Shown piece by piece: positions 33,740-42,772 of a stretch of DNA of 43,874 nucleotides. The DNA lies in the NCBI GenBank assembly GCA_016882385.1, contig VGQC01000003.1, positions 1 to 43,874 of the forward strand. Reading direction: 5' to 3'. A program made the translations under genes and the position numbers. The notes beneath the pieces are model-generated. The model was not told the origin of the DNA and ran no database searches. It worked only from the letters and a program-made list of their open reading frames with translations. The stretch comes from Cyanobacteria bacterium M_DeepCast_100m_m1_067. Lineage in GTDB: Bacteria; Cyanobacteriota; Cyanobacteriia; PCC-6307; Cyanobiaceae. How positions within the stretch are numbered: the first letter of the stretch is position 1; each line of letters begins with the position of its first letter.

Positions 33740-35264
33740 GGCCCTGCTCGTCTTCGGGCTTGACCGGGGCGGTGATCAATTGATCCAGCTCCTGGATCAG
33801 AGCCTCGATGCCGGCCCGGTTGATCTGGCTGAGGTAGGTGCCCTTGGCGCCATCGATCAGGGCGCAGAGGAGCTCCTGGGAACGCTCCAGGGCGGGCCCG
33901 CTCTCCAGGGCGGCCGCCAATTCTTCCCAGAAGCGGTCGATGAAGCGCTGCAGCAGGTCCAGCTGAACATCGTCGCGCCGGGAGAGCCGGTTGCCGGTGC
34001 TGCGGGAGAGCTCCAGCAGGCTGTCGACCATGCCCGAGGCCAGCTGGCGACTGATGCCTGTTTCCACCTGCAGCAGGGGCTGCAATTGGCGCAGCGGCGG
34101 TGGCACCACGGTGCGATCCAGGCTCTGGCGCAGGCTGTAGCCCAGTAGCCCCTGCAGCTCCGGGGCCAGCCGCGGGGCCACCTGGCTGAGCAGCAGCGGC
34201 GCCCAGATGCGCACCAGCTCCACCAGCGCCCGCTCGTCGCTGCTGCTGGCCACGCTCTGGTGGCTGCGCAGCGCCCGCAGCCGCTGGGGCCAGCGCCGTG
34301 AGCGGATCAAGCCCTGGGTGCCATCGAGGATCTGCAGCGACAGCACTTCGAACAGCTCCACCGCCAGCAGCGCCACCACGCCGCGGCTGACCACGGCACG
34401 CAGCGGCTCGAAATTGACCAGCCCAGACGTCTGCAGCCGCTCCAGCACCGGCACCACCCGCAACCAGCGCCAGAAGGGCAGCAGCAGGGGCAGGTCGCTC
34501 CAGCGCCTCAACAGGGCATCGCCCCAGCTCAGCCCAGGCAGCCGCCGCCGCAGTCGGATCAGCCGCAGCAGGATGTCGAGGGCGAAGACGCTCTGGAACA
34601 GCAGCAGGTCGATGCGCCAGAAATGGTCGGTGGGGCGGCCGTTCTCATCGATGGACCGCCAGTAGTTGGTGGCCACCAGCGGCAGGATCTGGCCGCTCCA
34701 GAAGCGGCGCTCCTGGCTCCAGCCCCGGCTCTGGATCCAGGCCGGGTCCAGCAGCACGGCGGAGGCTTGGCGGGCGGAGTCCTGGTCGGCCCGCTGCCGC
34801 AGTCGGTTTTTGATCTTCTCGAGGGTGCCGGAGGCCTCCGAGGCCAGGAAGGGGTTGCTGTCGATCAGCTGGGCGGTGAGCTGGGCGTGGCGGTTGAGCA
34901 GGGCCACTTGGGCCGCCTGGGGTGCCTGGCCGGCGGGCAGGGCCAGCAGGGCCGCATCCAATTGGCGGTACTGCTCGAGATAGGCCTGGGTTTCGCGGTG
35001 GGGTTCGATGCCCTTGATCGGATCCACCAGCGGTGTGACATCCGGGATCACGGTGAGGGGCACCACCAGCGGCACCGAGGGGATCGGGTAGAGGTTGCGC
35101 TGCAGCCAGAAGGTGCGCAGTGGCACGTAGGTGAGGTCGAAGGCGACCCACAGCAGGTTGAGGCTGGCCCACACCGCCACAAAGCGATCCCAGCTCCGTG
35201 CCCACTGCCCCGATGACGCCGCCATCGACGCCGCGGTTTGAGCTTGCCAGCGGGGGCGCGCCAT
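33690..35264 (-). CDS. Large membrane protein of unknown function
   Basis: 524 aa. One helix at about 28-48 (VWASLNLLWVAFDLTYVPL), then a large polar domain with YRQLDAALLALPAGQ and TLEKIKNRLRQR, a second membrane block at about 225-245 (LLLFQSVFALDILLRLIRL) and a third near 300 (GVVALLAVELFEVLSL). The C-terminal half is helical and acidic (LLELSRSTGNRLSRRDDVQL, LQRFIDRFWEELAAALES). The combination of scattered helices and cytoplasmic domains resembles channel-like or signalling proteins, but no pore motif is seen. No family recognised. Confidence 0.65.
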   Translation of the reverse strand: MARPRWQAQTAASMAASSGQWARSWDRFVAVWASLNLLWVAFDLTYVPLRTFWLQRNLYPIPSVPLVVPLTVIPDVTPLVDPIKGIEPHRETQAYLEQYRQLDAALLALPAGQAPQAAQVALLNRHAQLTAQLIDSNPFLASEASGTLEKIKNRLRQRADQDSARQASAVLLDPAWIQSRGWSQERRFWSGQILPLVATNYWRSIDENGRPTDHFWRIDLLLFQSVFALDILLRLIRLRRRLPGLSWGDALLRRWSDLPLLLPFWRWLRVVPVLERLQTSGLVNFEPLRAVVSRGVVALLAVELFEVLSLQILDGTQGLIRSRRWPQRLRALRSHQSVASSSDERALVELVRIWAPLLLSQVAPRLAPELQGLLGYSLRQSLDRTVVPPPLRQLQPLLQVETGISRQLASGMVDSLLELSRSTGNRLSRRDDVQLDLLQRFIDRFWEELAAALESGPALERSQELLCALIDGAKGTYLSQINRAGIEALIQELDQLITAPVKPEDEQGPNREPGGPEALPIPAP

Positions 35265-35351
35265 GGAGCGGGGCGGATGGTGGGGTGCCTAACGTGCCGA
35301 GTCTGGCCAGGGGACCCTGACTCCGCAGGGCCAGAGGCCCTTGCGTCAACA

Positions 35352-35383
35352 CAATGATGCGGCCAGGCAATGATGCGGCTGGG
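35352..35383. repeat. 16-bp direct repeat upstream of lepB
   Basis: CAATGATGCGGCCAGG followed directly by CAATGATGCGGCTGGG (one pair of differences). It lies in the 173-nt divergent spacer between the large membrane protein and lepB, beside a CTGGCC/GGCCAG stem at about 35308-35335. Function unknown. Confidence 0.6.
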
Positions 35384-35437
35384 CCTGCTAGAGCCCGGCT
35401 TCCCCCAGCGCCCTCCCGTTTTTAAAGGCCTCACCTG

Positions 35438-36235
35438 TTGAACAGCCCGTTGAACACCCCCGAAAGCCTGGATCAGCCCTCCCCGTCGCCGGCTGAGCCC
35501 CCCGCCGAGGCGCCAGCGCAGACGCCAGCTCAGGCGCCAGCTCAGGCGCTTGCGGAGACACCTGAAAGCCCCTGGGCCTTCTGGCGCAGTGTGGTGATCA
35601 CCCTGGCCGTGGCGTTGGGCATTCGCCAGTTTCTGGTGGAGGCCCGCTACATCCCGTCGGGTTCGATGCTGCCGGGGTTGCAGCTGCAGGATCGCTTGCT
35701 GGTGGAAAAGCTCAGCTACCGCCAGCGCGCTCCCCGCCGCGGCGAGATCGTGGTGTTCCACTCGCCCCACCATTTCGACCCGGTGCTCTCGGCTGGTGCC
35801 AGCCGCAACCCCCTGCGCTGCCTGGTGGTCAATTTCCCCCTGCTGGGCAGCTTGCCCGGGGTGGCGAACCCCGCCTGCGATGCCTACATCAAGCGGGTGG
35901 TGGCGTTGCCGGGTGAGCGGGTGATGGTGGATCCCCGGGGGCATGTGTTCATCAACGGCCAGCGGCTTGCTGAGCCCTACGTGCAGAACGACTGCCCGGT
36001 GGACAGCCAGGGGATGGGGCCCTGCAGGACCCTCAATGCGGTGGTCCCACCCGGCCATGTGCTCACCCTGGGTGACAACCGTGCCAACAGCTGGGACGGA
36101 CGCTTCTGGCCAGGGGGCCCTTTCCTCCCCCAGAGCGAAATCATCGGCCGCGCTTTTTGGCGCTTTTATCCTTTCAACCAGACGGGGGCGCTGGGGGTGA
36201 CAGGCTCCAGTGATCGGCCGGCGTCAAGCCGGTAG
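35438..36235 (+). CDS. lepB: Signal peptidase I
   Basis: 265 aa from TTG 35438. The first 48 residues are a Pro/Ala/Glu tail made of a 12-bp tandem repeat. One membrane helix follows (AFWRSVVITLAVALGIRQFL). Box B is RYIPSGSMLPGLQ with the catalytic Ser; box D is YIKRVVALPGERV with the catalytic Lys; box E is LGDNRANSWDGRFW. All S26 residues are intact. It cuts signal peptides from exported proteins on the outer face of the cytoplasmic or thylakoid membrane. The 3' end overlaps the dihydroorotase-like gene by 62 nt. Confidence 0.94.
   Translation: MNSPLNTPESLDQPSPSPAEPPAEAPAQTPAQAPAQALAETPESPWAFWRSVVITLAVALGIRQFLVEARYIPSGSMLPGLQLQDRLLVEKLSYRQRAPRRGEIVVFHSPHHFDPVLSAGASRNPLRCLVVNFPLLGSLPGVANPACDAYIKRVVALPGERVMVDPRGHVFINGQRLAEPYVQNDCPVDSQGMGPCRTLNAVVPPGHVLTLGDNRANSWDGRFWPGGPFLPQSEIIGRAFWRFYPFNQTGALGVTGSSDRPASSR
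35510..35545 (+). repeat. 12-bp tandem repeat in the lepB N-terminal tail
   Basis: Three copies of a GCGCCAGCTCAG-like unit. They encode APAQ-TPAQ-APAQ. Length changes would alter only the disordered cytoplasmic tail. Confidence 0.7.
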
Positions 36236-37496
36236 CGCGCACGGCCCCGTTGATGGTCTGGCCTCCCAGGGGTTGGTTGGCTGCGCGGGACAGCGACTGG
36301 CTTGGCTCCCAGGCCCATTGCTGATGCGGGTCGAACAGCAGCCAGCGGCGCGATCCCACACGGAGCTGTTCGGGCGGCAGCCCCAGCAGCGCCGACCCGC
36401 CCCAGCTCATGGCCTGCCAGAGCTGCTCCACTGGCCAGCTGCGGCGTCCCACCAGCTCCTGCCAGAGCAGCGGCAGCACCAGTCCGCGGGGGGCGCCGTG
36501 GCCGGCCAGCCCCGGCCGCCGCTGGTCGAGGGGCAGCAGCTGCTCCTCCGCATCAAGCGGCAGGTGATGCACCGCCACGGCGGTGAGCACGCCATCGGCG
36601 AGGGCGTTGATCAGGGCCTGGCGATCGTCCGCTGTGCCCAGGGAGGGGTGCAGCCGCCAGCCCTCAGCGGTGGGATCCAGGTTGCTGCTGTCGGCCAGCA
36701 GGTGCCACCAGCTGACGCTGGCCAGGGGGCGGTGCTGGGCCGCCCGCAGCAACGCGACGCCAGCGGCGGTGGAGAGGTTCATCAGCCGCAGGGCTGCCTC
36801 GGGACGGCTGGCGGCCAGGGTGAGCAGGCTCTGCAGCGGCAGGCTTTCGCTCAGCACCGGATCCGGCGGCCAGCCGGCCCGCAGGGCGTCGACGCCCTCG
36901 CGCACGAAGCCGCCGCCGGTGAGGCTCCCATCCCTGGGGGCCACCAGCACGGGCCGCGGGCCCATCTCGCCGAGCAGCAACCCCCGCTCCAATAGGGCCA
37001 GGGGGGGGAGTTGGTCGTGGCAGGCCAGCCCAAGCGCCCCCGCGGCGATCTGATCGGCGTGGGGAGCCAGCTCCTGATCGGCTCCCTCCAGGCTGAAGCT
37101 GCCCCAGCGCTGCAGGGTCAGTGGCTCCAGTCCGGGCGGGTTCAGGTTGAGGTTGAGGTTGAGGCGCTCGGGCCGGTCCCGCCAGGGGCTGGACCAGGGC
37201 AACAGGGCCACGGTGCCGTAGCCCCCCGCCGCTGCGGCGGCAGCCAGGCTGGTGAGGTTCTCAGCCCGCCCATCCCAGGGCTGCTCCAGCACGCTGTGGG
37301 GATCCACCAGCATCGGGGCCAGAAGCCAGGCCTGGGCAGCGGTGGGGGAGAGTCCGAGGGCTGCGGCGTGCTGCCCGGCCGGCTCTCCCCAGCTGAGCAG
37401 CGCACCGCTGGCATCGATCAGGGCATCCGCGCGGCTGAGGGGCTGGCCTGGCCCTGTGAGCAGTTGAACCTGCTGAAGCCAGAGGGGGCTTGTCAA
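36174..37496 (-). CDS. Dihydroorotase-like protein without metal ligands
   Basis: 440 aa, TTG start 37496. The fold matches the amidohydrolase DHOase: ADALIDASGALLSWG, then LLAPMLVDPHSVLEQP, ENLTSLAAAAAAGGYGTVALLP, MNLSTAAGVALLRAA, SWWHLLAD, LHPSLGTADDRQALINALADG, AVAVHHLPLDAEEQ, GLAG and VGSRRWLLFDP. Against active DHOase the HxH motif is HSV, HVST is NLST, the THHL-type site has one His lost, and the catalytic Asp of TDHAPH is His. So metal binding and catalysis should be absent, as in the non-catalytic partners of aspartate transcarbamoylase. It follows the histidine phosphatase gene after 3 nt. Confidence 0.85.
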   Translation of the reverse strand: MTSPLWLQQVQLLTGPGQPLSRADALIDASGALLSWGEPAGQHAAALGLSPTAAQAWLLAPMLVDPHSVLEQPWDGRAENLTSLAAAAAAGGYGTVALLPWSSPWRDRPERLNLNLNLNPPGLEPLTLQRWGSFSLEGADQELAPHADQIAAGALGLACHDQLPPLALLERGLLLGEMGPRPVLVAPRDGSLTGGGFVREGVDALRAGWPPDPVLSESLPLQSLLTLAASRPEAALRLMNLSTAAGVALLRAAQHRPLASVSWWHLLADSSNLDPTAEGWRLHPSLGTADDRQALINALADGVLTAVAVHHLPLDAEEQLLPLDQRRPGLAGHGAPRGLVLPLLWQELVGRRSWPVEQLWQAMSWGGSALLGLPPEQLRVGSRRWLLFDPHQQWAWEPSQSLSRAANQPLGGQTINGAVRATGLTPADHWSLSPPAPPSG

Positions 37497-37499
37497 AAT

Positions 37500-38834
37500 T
37501 CAGAGCGCACCGGCGGCGGTGCGGTCCAACACGCCGCCCAGGTGTGGGGTGAGGTTCATGGCCGCCACCACCGGGCGACCGCCGGCTCCTTCGGGGTAGT
37601 CGATCACGGTGACACCCCCATTGCCCTGCTTGATGGCCCAGATGTCGGCGGGTTGCAGGCCCAGCAGGCCGCAGAGAATGGTTTTGTTGACGGCGTCATG
37701 GGCCACCACCAGGGCGGTTTCGTCGTCACCGAGGCTGGCGGCGATGCGGGCCCAGGTGGCCAAGGAGCGGTCCCAAACCTGCTGCAGGGTCTCCCCCTCC
37801 GGCATCTGCACGGTCTGGGGCGCCCGCTTCCAGTCGGCGAGCAGCTGGGGCCAGCCCTCGGCGATCTCCTGCTCCAGCCGGCCCTCCCAGAGCCCGTGGC
37901 CGATTTCCACCAGGCCGGTGCTGCTGGTGAGGGGCACGCCGGGGTGGGAAGCCAGGATCGCTTCGGCGGTCTGGCGGGGGCGGGCCATGCAGCTGGTGTA
38001 GGCCCGGTTGATCGTGACCGGCGCCAGGAACCGACCAGCCGCTTCGGCCTGGGAGCGGCCGGTGGCATTGAGGGGAATGTCGATCTGCCCCTGAAAGCGG
38101 CCTTCGCGGTTCCAGTCGGTTTCGCCGTGGCGCACCAGCAGCAGGCGCGGCCCCGGCCCCTTGGAGGGCAGGGGGTCGCCGAGGTGGGCCAGCCCGTTGA
38201 GGGATTCCACCTGCACCCCGCCGCCACTGAGGTTGAGCACCGAGAGCGAGCAGTTGTCGACCCGCAGCCGGCGGAAGCCGGACAGGGGCAGATCCAGCAG
38301 CGCCAGCAGCAGGCAGCGCAGGATGGCGTTGTGGGCCACCACCAGCACCGTCTGGGCAGGACCCTGCTCGTCGGCGATCGCAGCCCCATGGCGCTCCAGC
38401 AGCTGCTGTCGGAACTGCTGGGCCTGGGCCATCAGCTCCTGCAGGGGGAGGTAGGTCTGGCCATCGGCCCGCTGCAGTTCGAGCCGTTCCGGCGCCTGAC
38501 GCCACTGCCGCTCTTGATCGGCGTGACGCTCGCGCAGCTCCTGGCGGAGCAGTCCGCTCCAGGGGGCCAGATCAATTTCCAGCAACTGCGCATCGCTCGT
38601 CGCGGCCAAGCCCTGACCCTGCTCGGCCAGCAACAGCTGGGCGGTTTCGGCGGCCCGGCGCAGCGGCGAGGTGTAGGCCGCAGTGAAGGTCAGATCCCGC
38701 AGCGCGGCACCCGCGGCGCGGGCCTGGGACTGGCCGGTGGCGGTGAGGGTGGAGAGATCGTCGCGACCCTGGATGCGGTGCTCCACATTGAAGCTGCTCT
38801 GCCCATGGCGCACCAACACAATCCGAAGGGGCAC
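37500..38834 (-). CDS. Two-domain histidine phosphatase (phosphoglycerate mutase family)
   Basis: 444 aa with two full histidine-phosphatase domains. Domain 1 (1-215): RIVLVRHGQSSFN, LLEIDLAPWSG and VLVVAHNAIL. Domain 2 (230-444): RLLLVRHGETDWNREGRFQG, YTSCMARPRQTAEAIL, LVEIGHGLWEG, and TALVVAHDAVNKTIL. Each has its RHG, acid-base Glu and second His, so both look active. Such tandem proteins in cyanobacteria are annotated as phosphoglycerate mutase-like phosphatases; substrates may include phosphoserine or sugar phosphates. Ends 3 nt before the dihydroorotase-like gene. Confidence 0.9.
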   Translation of the reverse strand: MPLRIVLVRHGQSSFNVEHRIQGRDDLSTLTATGQSQARAAGAALRDLTFTAAYTSPLRRAAETAQLLLAEQGQGLAATSDAQLLEIDLAPWSGLLRQELRERHADQERQWRQAPERLELQRADGQTYLPLQELMAQAQQFRQQLLERHGAAIADEQGPAQTVLVVAHNAILRCLLLALLDLPLSGFRRLRVDNCSLSVLNLSGGGVQVESLNGLAHLGDPLPSKGPGPRLLLVRHGETDWNREGRFQGQIDIPLNATGRSQAEAAGRFLAPVTINRAYTSCMARPRQTAEAILASHPGVPLTSSTGLVEIGHGLWEGRLEQEIAEGWPQLLADWKRAPQTVQMPEGETLQQVWDRSLATWARIAASLGDDETALVVAHDAVNKTILCGLLGLQPADIWAIKQGNGGVTVIDYPEGAGGRPVVAAMNLTPHLGGVLDRTAAGAL

Positions 38835-38917
38835 GGGCTTGACGCTGCTCTGGACCCATCGTATGGGAGGGGGTGCGGGCAGAATCCCCCCACCCGTAAG
38901 CCCTGGAGGGCCTGCGC

Positions 38918-40318
38918 TTGAACGCCAGTCCCCCCCCGCAACCCCGTCAGAGCGCAGGGTGGACCGCTGGGCTGGCCCTGCTCAGCCTGGTGCTCAGTGG
39001 CCTGCTCTGGCTCAATGGCCTGGTGGACAGCCTGCAGCGCCCATCGGTGGGCAATGCCCTGGAGCTGCGCCAGCGGGAGCTGACGGCCCTGGCGGCCCCC
39101 GCCCTGCCCGCCAACCTGCGCCCGCTCCTGGCTGGGGATCAGCCGCTCCAGGCCTTGCAAAAGGAACTCCTGCAGCAGGTCAACGACGCGCCGCTGCCCC
39201 CTGCTCCCGAGCAGCAGCTGCAACTGGCTCTGCTGCAGGGTCAGACGGGGCAGCAGGAGGCGGGCCGGCAACGGTTGCAGGATCTGCAACAGCAGGTGCC
39301 TCCCGAGCAGCGGCCCCTGTTGGCGGCCCTGATCGCCCCGCCTATGAACCGGGCCGCTCGTCCGGCGGAGTCGCTCTGGGCGGGCTGGCAACCCTCGCCC
39401 CTCACCCGAGCCTTGGCCTGCCAGGCCCTGGGCGGGAGTGTTGACGGCTGCAGCGATCGGCCGGCCCAGCGGGCGGCGGTGCTGCGCCTGTTGGGCACGG
39501 GGGTGGTGCCGGTGCTGTTGTTGCTGCTGGGCATCGGCCTGCTGCTGCGCGAGCTCTGGCTGCGCTGGCGCGGCAAGGCCCAGCCCCGGGCGCCCCTGCA
39601 GGGGCCGCCCCTGACCCTGGCTGAGGCAACCCTGCTGATCGCCGGGGGCTTTGTGGTGGTGGGTGAGTTGCTGGTGCCGTTGCTGCTGGCCCCCGTGCTG
39701 CAGGGTGCGCTCGGGCCGCTGGCCGCCCAGCCCGCCCTGCAGCAGGGGGTGTTGGTGCTGGGCCTTTACATGGGATTGATGGCGGTACCGCTGGCCCTGC
39801 TCTGGGGCCAGTTGCGGCCCCACGGCCAGCGGCCCCTGGGGGGTTGGCTGCAGTGGCACTGGCGACCGCTGGGCGGCACCCTTCGCCGTGCTGTGGCCCA
39901 GGTGCTGATGGTGCTGCCCCTGGTGGCCTTGGTGGGCTGGCTTCAGGAGCGGTTGGTTGGTGATCCTGGCGGCAGCAATCCCCTGCTCGAGCTGGTGCTC
40001 ACCAGCGCCAATCCTCTGGCGTTGCTTTGTTTTGCCGTTACGGCCCTGGTGCTGGCACCCCTGTTTGAGGAAACCCTGTTCCGCGGCGTGCTGCTGCCGG
40101 TGCTGGCCCAGCGCTGGGGCGGCCTCTGGGCCGTGCTGATCAGCGCCCTGGTGTTCAGCGTTGCCCACCTCAGCATCGGCGAGTTTCCGCCCCTGTTTGT
40201 GCTCGGCTTGGGCCTGGGCTGGCTACGGCTCCAGAGCGGGAGGTTGGGGGCGAGTGTGTTGATGCACGGCCTTTGGAATGGCCTCACCTTTGCCAATTTG
40301 CTTCTGCTGGCCGGTTGA
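38918..40318 (+). CDS. CPBP-family intramembrane metalloprotease
   Basis: 466 aa from TTG 38918, with GGAGG 8-12 nt upstream. The N-terminal third has one helix (WTAGLALLSLVLSGLLWLNGL) and a soluble helical domain (about 40-165) with Gln-rich repeats. The C-terminal half has about eight membrane helices with the CPBP motifs: PLFEETLFRGVLLP (EExxxR), SVAHLSIGEFPP (FxxxH) and VLMHGLWNGLTF (HxxxN). These are CAAX-protease relatives that cut substrates in the membrane. The extra soluble head is longer than usual. The FtsL-like gene follows after 112 nt. Confidence 0.88.
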   Translation: MNASPPPQPRQSAGWTAGLALLSLVLSGLLWLNGLVDSLQRPSVGNALELRQRELTALAAPALPANLRPLLAGDQPLQALQKELLQQVNDAPLPPAPEQQLQLALLQGQTGQQEAGRQRLQDLQQQVPPEQRPLLAALIAPPMNRAARPAESLWAGWQPSPLTRALACQALGGSVDGCSDRPAQRAAVLRLLGTGVVPVLLLLLGIGLLLRELWLRWRGKAQPRAPLQGPPLTLAEATLLIAGGFVVVGELLVPLLLAPVLQGALGPLAAQPALQQGVLVLGLYMGLMAVPLALLWGQLRPHGQRPLGGWLQWHWRPLGGTLRRAVAQVLMVLPLVALVGWLQERLVGDPGGSNPLLELVLTSANPLALLCFAVTALVLAPLFEETLFRGVLLPVLAQRWGGLWAVLISALVFSVAHLSIGEFPPLFVLGLGLGWLRLQSGRLGASVLMHGLWNGLTFANLLLLAG

Positions 40319-40430
40319 AGGCCCCCAGTCCCCTTGCTGCCTGGCAACTGGGGTGGTTCAATCGCGCAGTGCTCGGGCCGTCCCCTTGGTTGCCTCCCTC
40401 TCGCCCCGGCAGGCTCCCGAAAAGCCACTG

Positions 40431-40859
40431 ATGGCAGGGGGACACGCCAGCCGCCGGGCCCAGCGGCGCACCCTTCAGCTGATTCAGGGCTCCCTCTCGG
40501 GTCGCAAGCTGGAGCGCCGAGCCCCCTGGATCAGCAATCTCCACCGCGCCACCGATGGCACCCTGGCGGGCCTCGGCATCTGCATGCTCGCCCTCAGCGC
40601 CTTGACTCTGCACTGGCAGAACCGCTGGGGTGTGAGCTATCAGCAACTGGAGGCCTCCCAGATGTTGGAGCACAAGCTGCAGGAATCGTCGGCGCTGCTG
40701 GAGCAGCACCACCTGGGCGCGGTGAAGCGCCCGGGCTGGCTGGTGCCGACCAGCAGTGAAAAACTGGTGTACCTCCCGCCCCCCAAGTCCGCCTCTCTCC
40801 CCCTCGGCTTGCCCCTGCTGAGCAGCATTCAGCTTCGTCAGATCCGCTCGGGTTACTGA
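40431..40859 (+). CDS. FtsL-like cell division protein
   Basis: 142 aa from ATG 40431 (MAGGHASRRAQRR); the track start is inside the CPBP gene. A basic cytoplasmic head of about 40 residues precedes one membrane helix (TLAGLGICMLALSALTLHW), then a short coiled coil (SYQQLEASQMLEHKLQESSALLEQH) and a Pro-rich tail (KLVYLPPPKS). This topology, directly before ftsI with 3 nt between, is that of FtsL, which bridges FtsB and FtsQ in the divisome. Sequence identity is too low for certainty. Confidence 0.7.
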   Translation: MAGGHASRRAQRRTLQLIQGSLSGRKLERRAPWISNLHRATDGTLAGLGICMLALSALTLHWQNRWGVSYQQLEASQMLEHKLQESSALLEQHHLGAVKRPGWLVPTSSEKLVYLPPPKSASLPLGLPLLSSIQLRQIRSGY

Positions 40860-40862
40860 TTC

Positions 40863-42656
40863 ATGTCGATGACGCCCAGTCGTCGCCGCGGTCCCAGCCG
40901 TCGTCGCAGCAGTTCTCCCCAGCGGGTCGTGGCGATCCAGCCGGTCCCCACCGGTCGCTTGCTGGCGGTGTATGGGCTGCTGTGTGCCGGCCTGGTGGGG
41001 CTGGCCGGACGGCTGGCCTGGTTGCAGGTGGTCGATGCGACCAACCTCCAGAACCGGGCCCACGCCATTCAGACCCAAACCACCAAGCCAATCGGCAAGC
41101 GGCGCACGATCGTTGATCGCAACGGGCGCCTGGTGGCCCTCGATGAACAACGCTTCACTCTCTGGGCCCATCCCCGCTATTTCAATTTCCCGGGCGACGA
41201 CCCCCAGAAGATCCGCAGTGCCGACGAGGTGGCCAGCAAGGTGGCGGCGGTGTTGGCCCTGCCGAAAGCCGGGCTTCTGCAAACGATGGCGGGCCGCCGC
41301 AGTGGCATCAAGCTGCGCACCGACCTGGATCCAGAGACGGCTGAGCGGGTGCGGCAGCTGGGGATCAGTGGCCTGGATCTCGAGGCCTACCCCCACCGCA
41401 TCTATCCCCAGGGCCCCCTGTTTGCCAACGTCGTTGGCTTCCTCAACCTGGAGCGTGTGCCCCAGGCCGGCCTGGAGCAGAGCCGGGATGGCGACCTCAA
41501 GCGCCAGGAAACGGCCCTGCAGATGCGCCGCGGCGCCGATGGCACCCCGCTGCCCGCTGGCTTGACGGCCGGCTCCCTCTACGGCGACGACCTGCGCCTG
41601 CAGCTCACCCTGGATGCCCGGCTGCAGCAGGTGGCCCAGCAGGCCCTGGTCAAGCAGGTCAAGAAGTGGAATGCCAAGCGCGGTGCGGCCCTGGTGATGG
41701 ACGTGCGCAACGGCGAGATGCTGGCGCTGGCGTCCACCCCCACCTACGACCCCAACGCCTTCTGGAAGTTCAATCCCGCGCTGTTCCGTGAGTGGTCGGT
41801 GCAAGACCTCTACGAACCGGGCTCCACCTTCAAGCCGATCAACCTGGCCCTGGCCTTGCAGGAGAAGGCGATCCAGGCCGATGGTCGGGTGGCCGATACC
41901 GGTCAGCTGACGATCGGCGGCTGGCCGATCTTCAACCACGACAAGCGGGCCAATGGCCTGATTGATTTCCCCACCGTGCTGCAGGTGTCCAGCAACGTGG
42001 CCATGGTGAAGGCGATGGCCCAGGTGAAGCGGGATCGCTTCTGGCAGTGGCTGCGCACCTTCGGCATTGATGAGACGCCCGACACCGATCTGCCGGGGGC
42101 GGTAGCCGGGGAACTCAAGCCCCGCAAGGCCTTCACCAGCCAGGCGATCGAGCCCGCCGTGGCCGCCTTTGGCCAGGGCTTTTCGCTGACGCCGCTGAAG
42201 CTGCTGCAGCTGCACGCCATGTTGGCCAATGGGGGCCGGCTGGTGAGCCCGCACATCACCCGCGGTCTGCGCTCTGGCGATGCACTGGCCAGCGCTCCGG
42301 GTGGGAGCGGGCTGCCGTTGCTCGATCCTGCCGTCACCCGCACGGTGATGGGTTGGATGGAGTCGGTGGTGGAGAACAGCAGTGGCTTGGGCATCAAGAT
42401 CCCCGGCTACCGGATCGGCGGTAAGACCGGCACCGCCCAGAAAGCGGAGCGGGGTGTCTACATCCCGGGGGCTCTGATCACCAGTTTTGTCGGGCACCTG
42501 CCCATCGACGATCCGCGCTACGTCGTGCTGGTGGTGGTGGATGAACCAAAGGGCGGCAACACCTACGGCTCCACGGTGGCGGCCCCGGTCGCCCGCCAGA
42601 TCATCGATGCCCTGCTGGTGCTGGAGCGGATTCCGCCGTCGCGCCCCAAGGCCTGA
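40863..42656 (+). CDS. ftsI: Penicillin-binding protein (FtsI/PBP2-type transpeptidase)
   Basis: 597 aa. Topology: basic head, one membrane helix (LAVYGLLCAGLVGLAGRLAWLQ), a dimerisation domain starting TTKPIGKRRTIVDRNGRLVA, and a transpeptidase domain. Active-site motifs are EPGSTFKP (SxxK, Ser near 320), QVSSNVAM (SxN) and IGGKTGTAQKA (KTG). It cross-links septal peptidoglycan with SEDS partner FtsW. A class B PBP of FtsI type is favoured by the FtsL-like gene before it. Intact. Confidence 0.94.
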   Translation: MSMTPSRRRGPSRRRSSSPQRVVAIQPVPTGRLLAVYGLLCAGLVGLAGRLAWLQVVDATNLQNRAHAIQTQTTKPIGKRRTIVDRNGRLVALDEQRFTLWAHPRYFNFPGDDPQKIRSADEVASKVAAVLALPKAGLLQTMAGRRSGIKLRTDLDPETAERVRQLGISGLDLEAYPHRIYPQGPLFANVVGFLNLERVPQAGLEQSRDGDLKRQETALQMRRGADGTPLPAGLTAGSLYGDDLRLQLTLDARLQQVAQQALVKQVKKWNAKRGAALVMDVRNGEMLALASTPTYDPNAFWKFNPALFREWSVQDLYEPGSTFKPINLALALQEKAIQADGRVADTGQLTIGGWPIFNHDKRANGLIDFPTVLQVSSNVAMVKAMAQVKRDRFWQWLRTFGIDETPDTDLPGAVAGELKPRKAFTSQAIEPAVAAFGQGFSLTPLKLLQLHAMLANGGRLVSPHITRGLRSGDALASAPGGSGLPLLDPAVTRTVMGWMESVVENSSGLGIKIPGYRIGGKTGTAQKAERGVYIPGALITSFVGHLPIDDPRYVVLVVVDEPKGGNTYGSTVAAPVARQIIDALLVLERIPPSRPKA

Positions 42657-42772
42657 CGGCTCGTGTTGCCGTTCCCTCAAGGATCGGTCTGCCGTCTGGG
42701 TGCACCCGGCCACACTGGCTAGCGTGATGGCACCCAGGGCTGATGCCCAGCCAGCTCGACCCCTCCCTGCCC

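Noticed and set aside
38690-40168. 492-aa minus-strand ORF
   Set aside because: Antisense to the CPBP protease; Gln/His-rich shadow.
40284-42713. 809-aa minus-strand ORF
   Set aside because: Antisense shadow of ftsI and the FtsL-like gene; composition is His/Gln/Arg-rich with no domain, caused by high GC third positions on the other strand.
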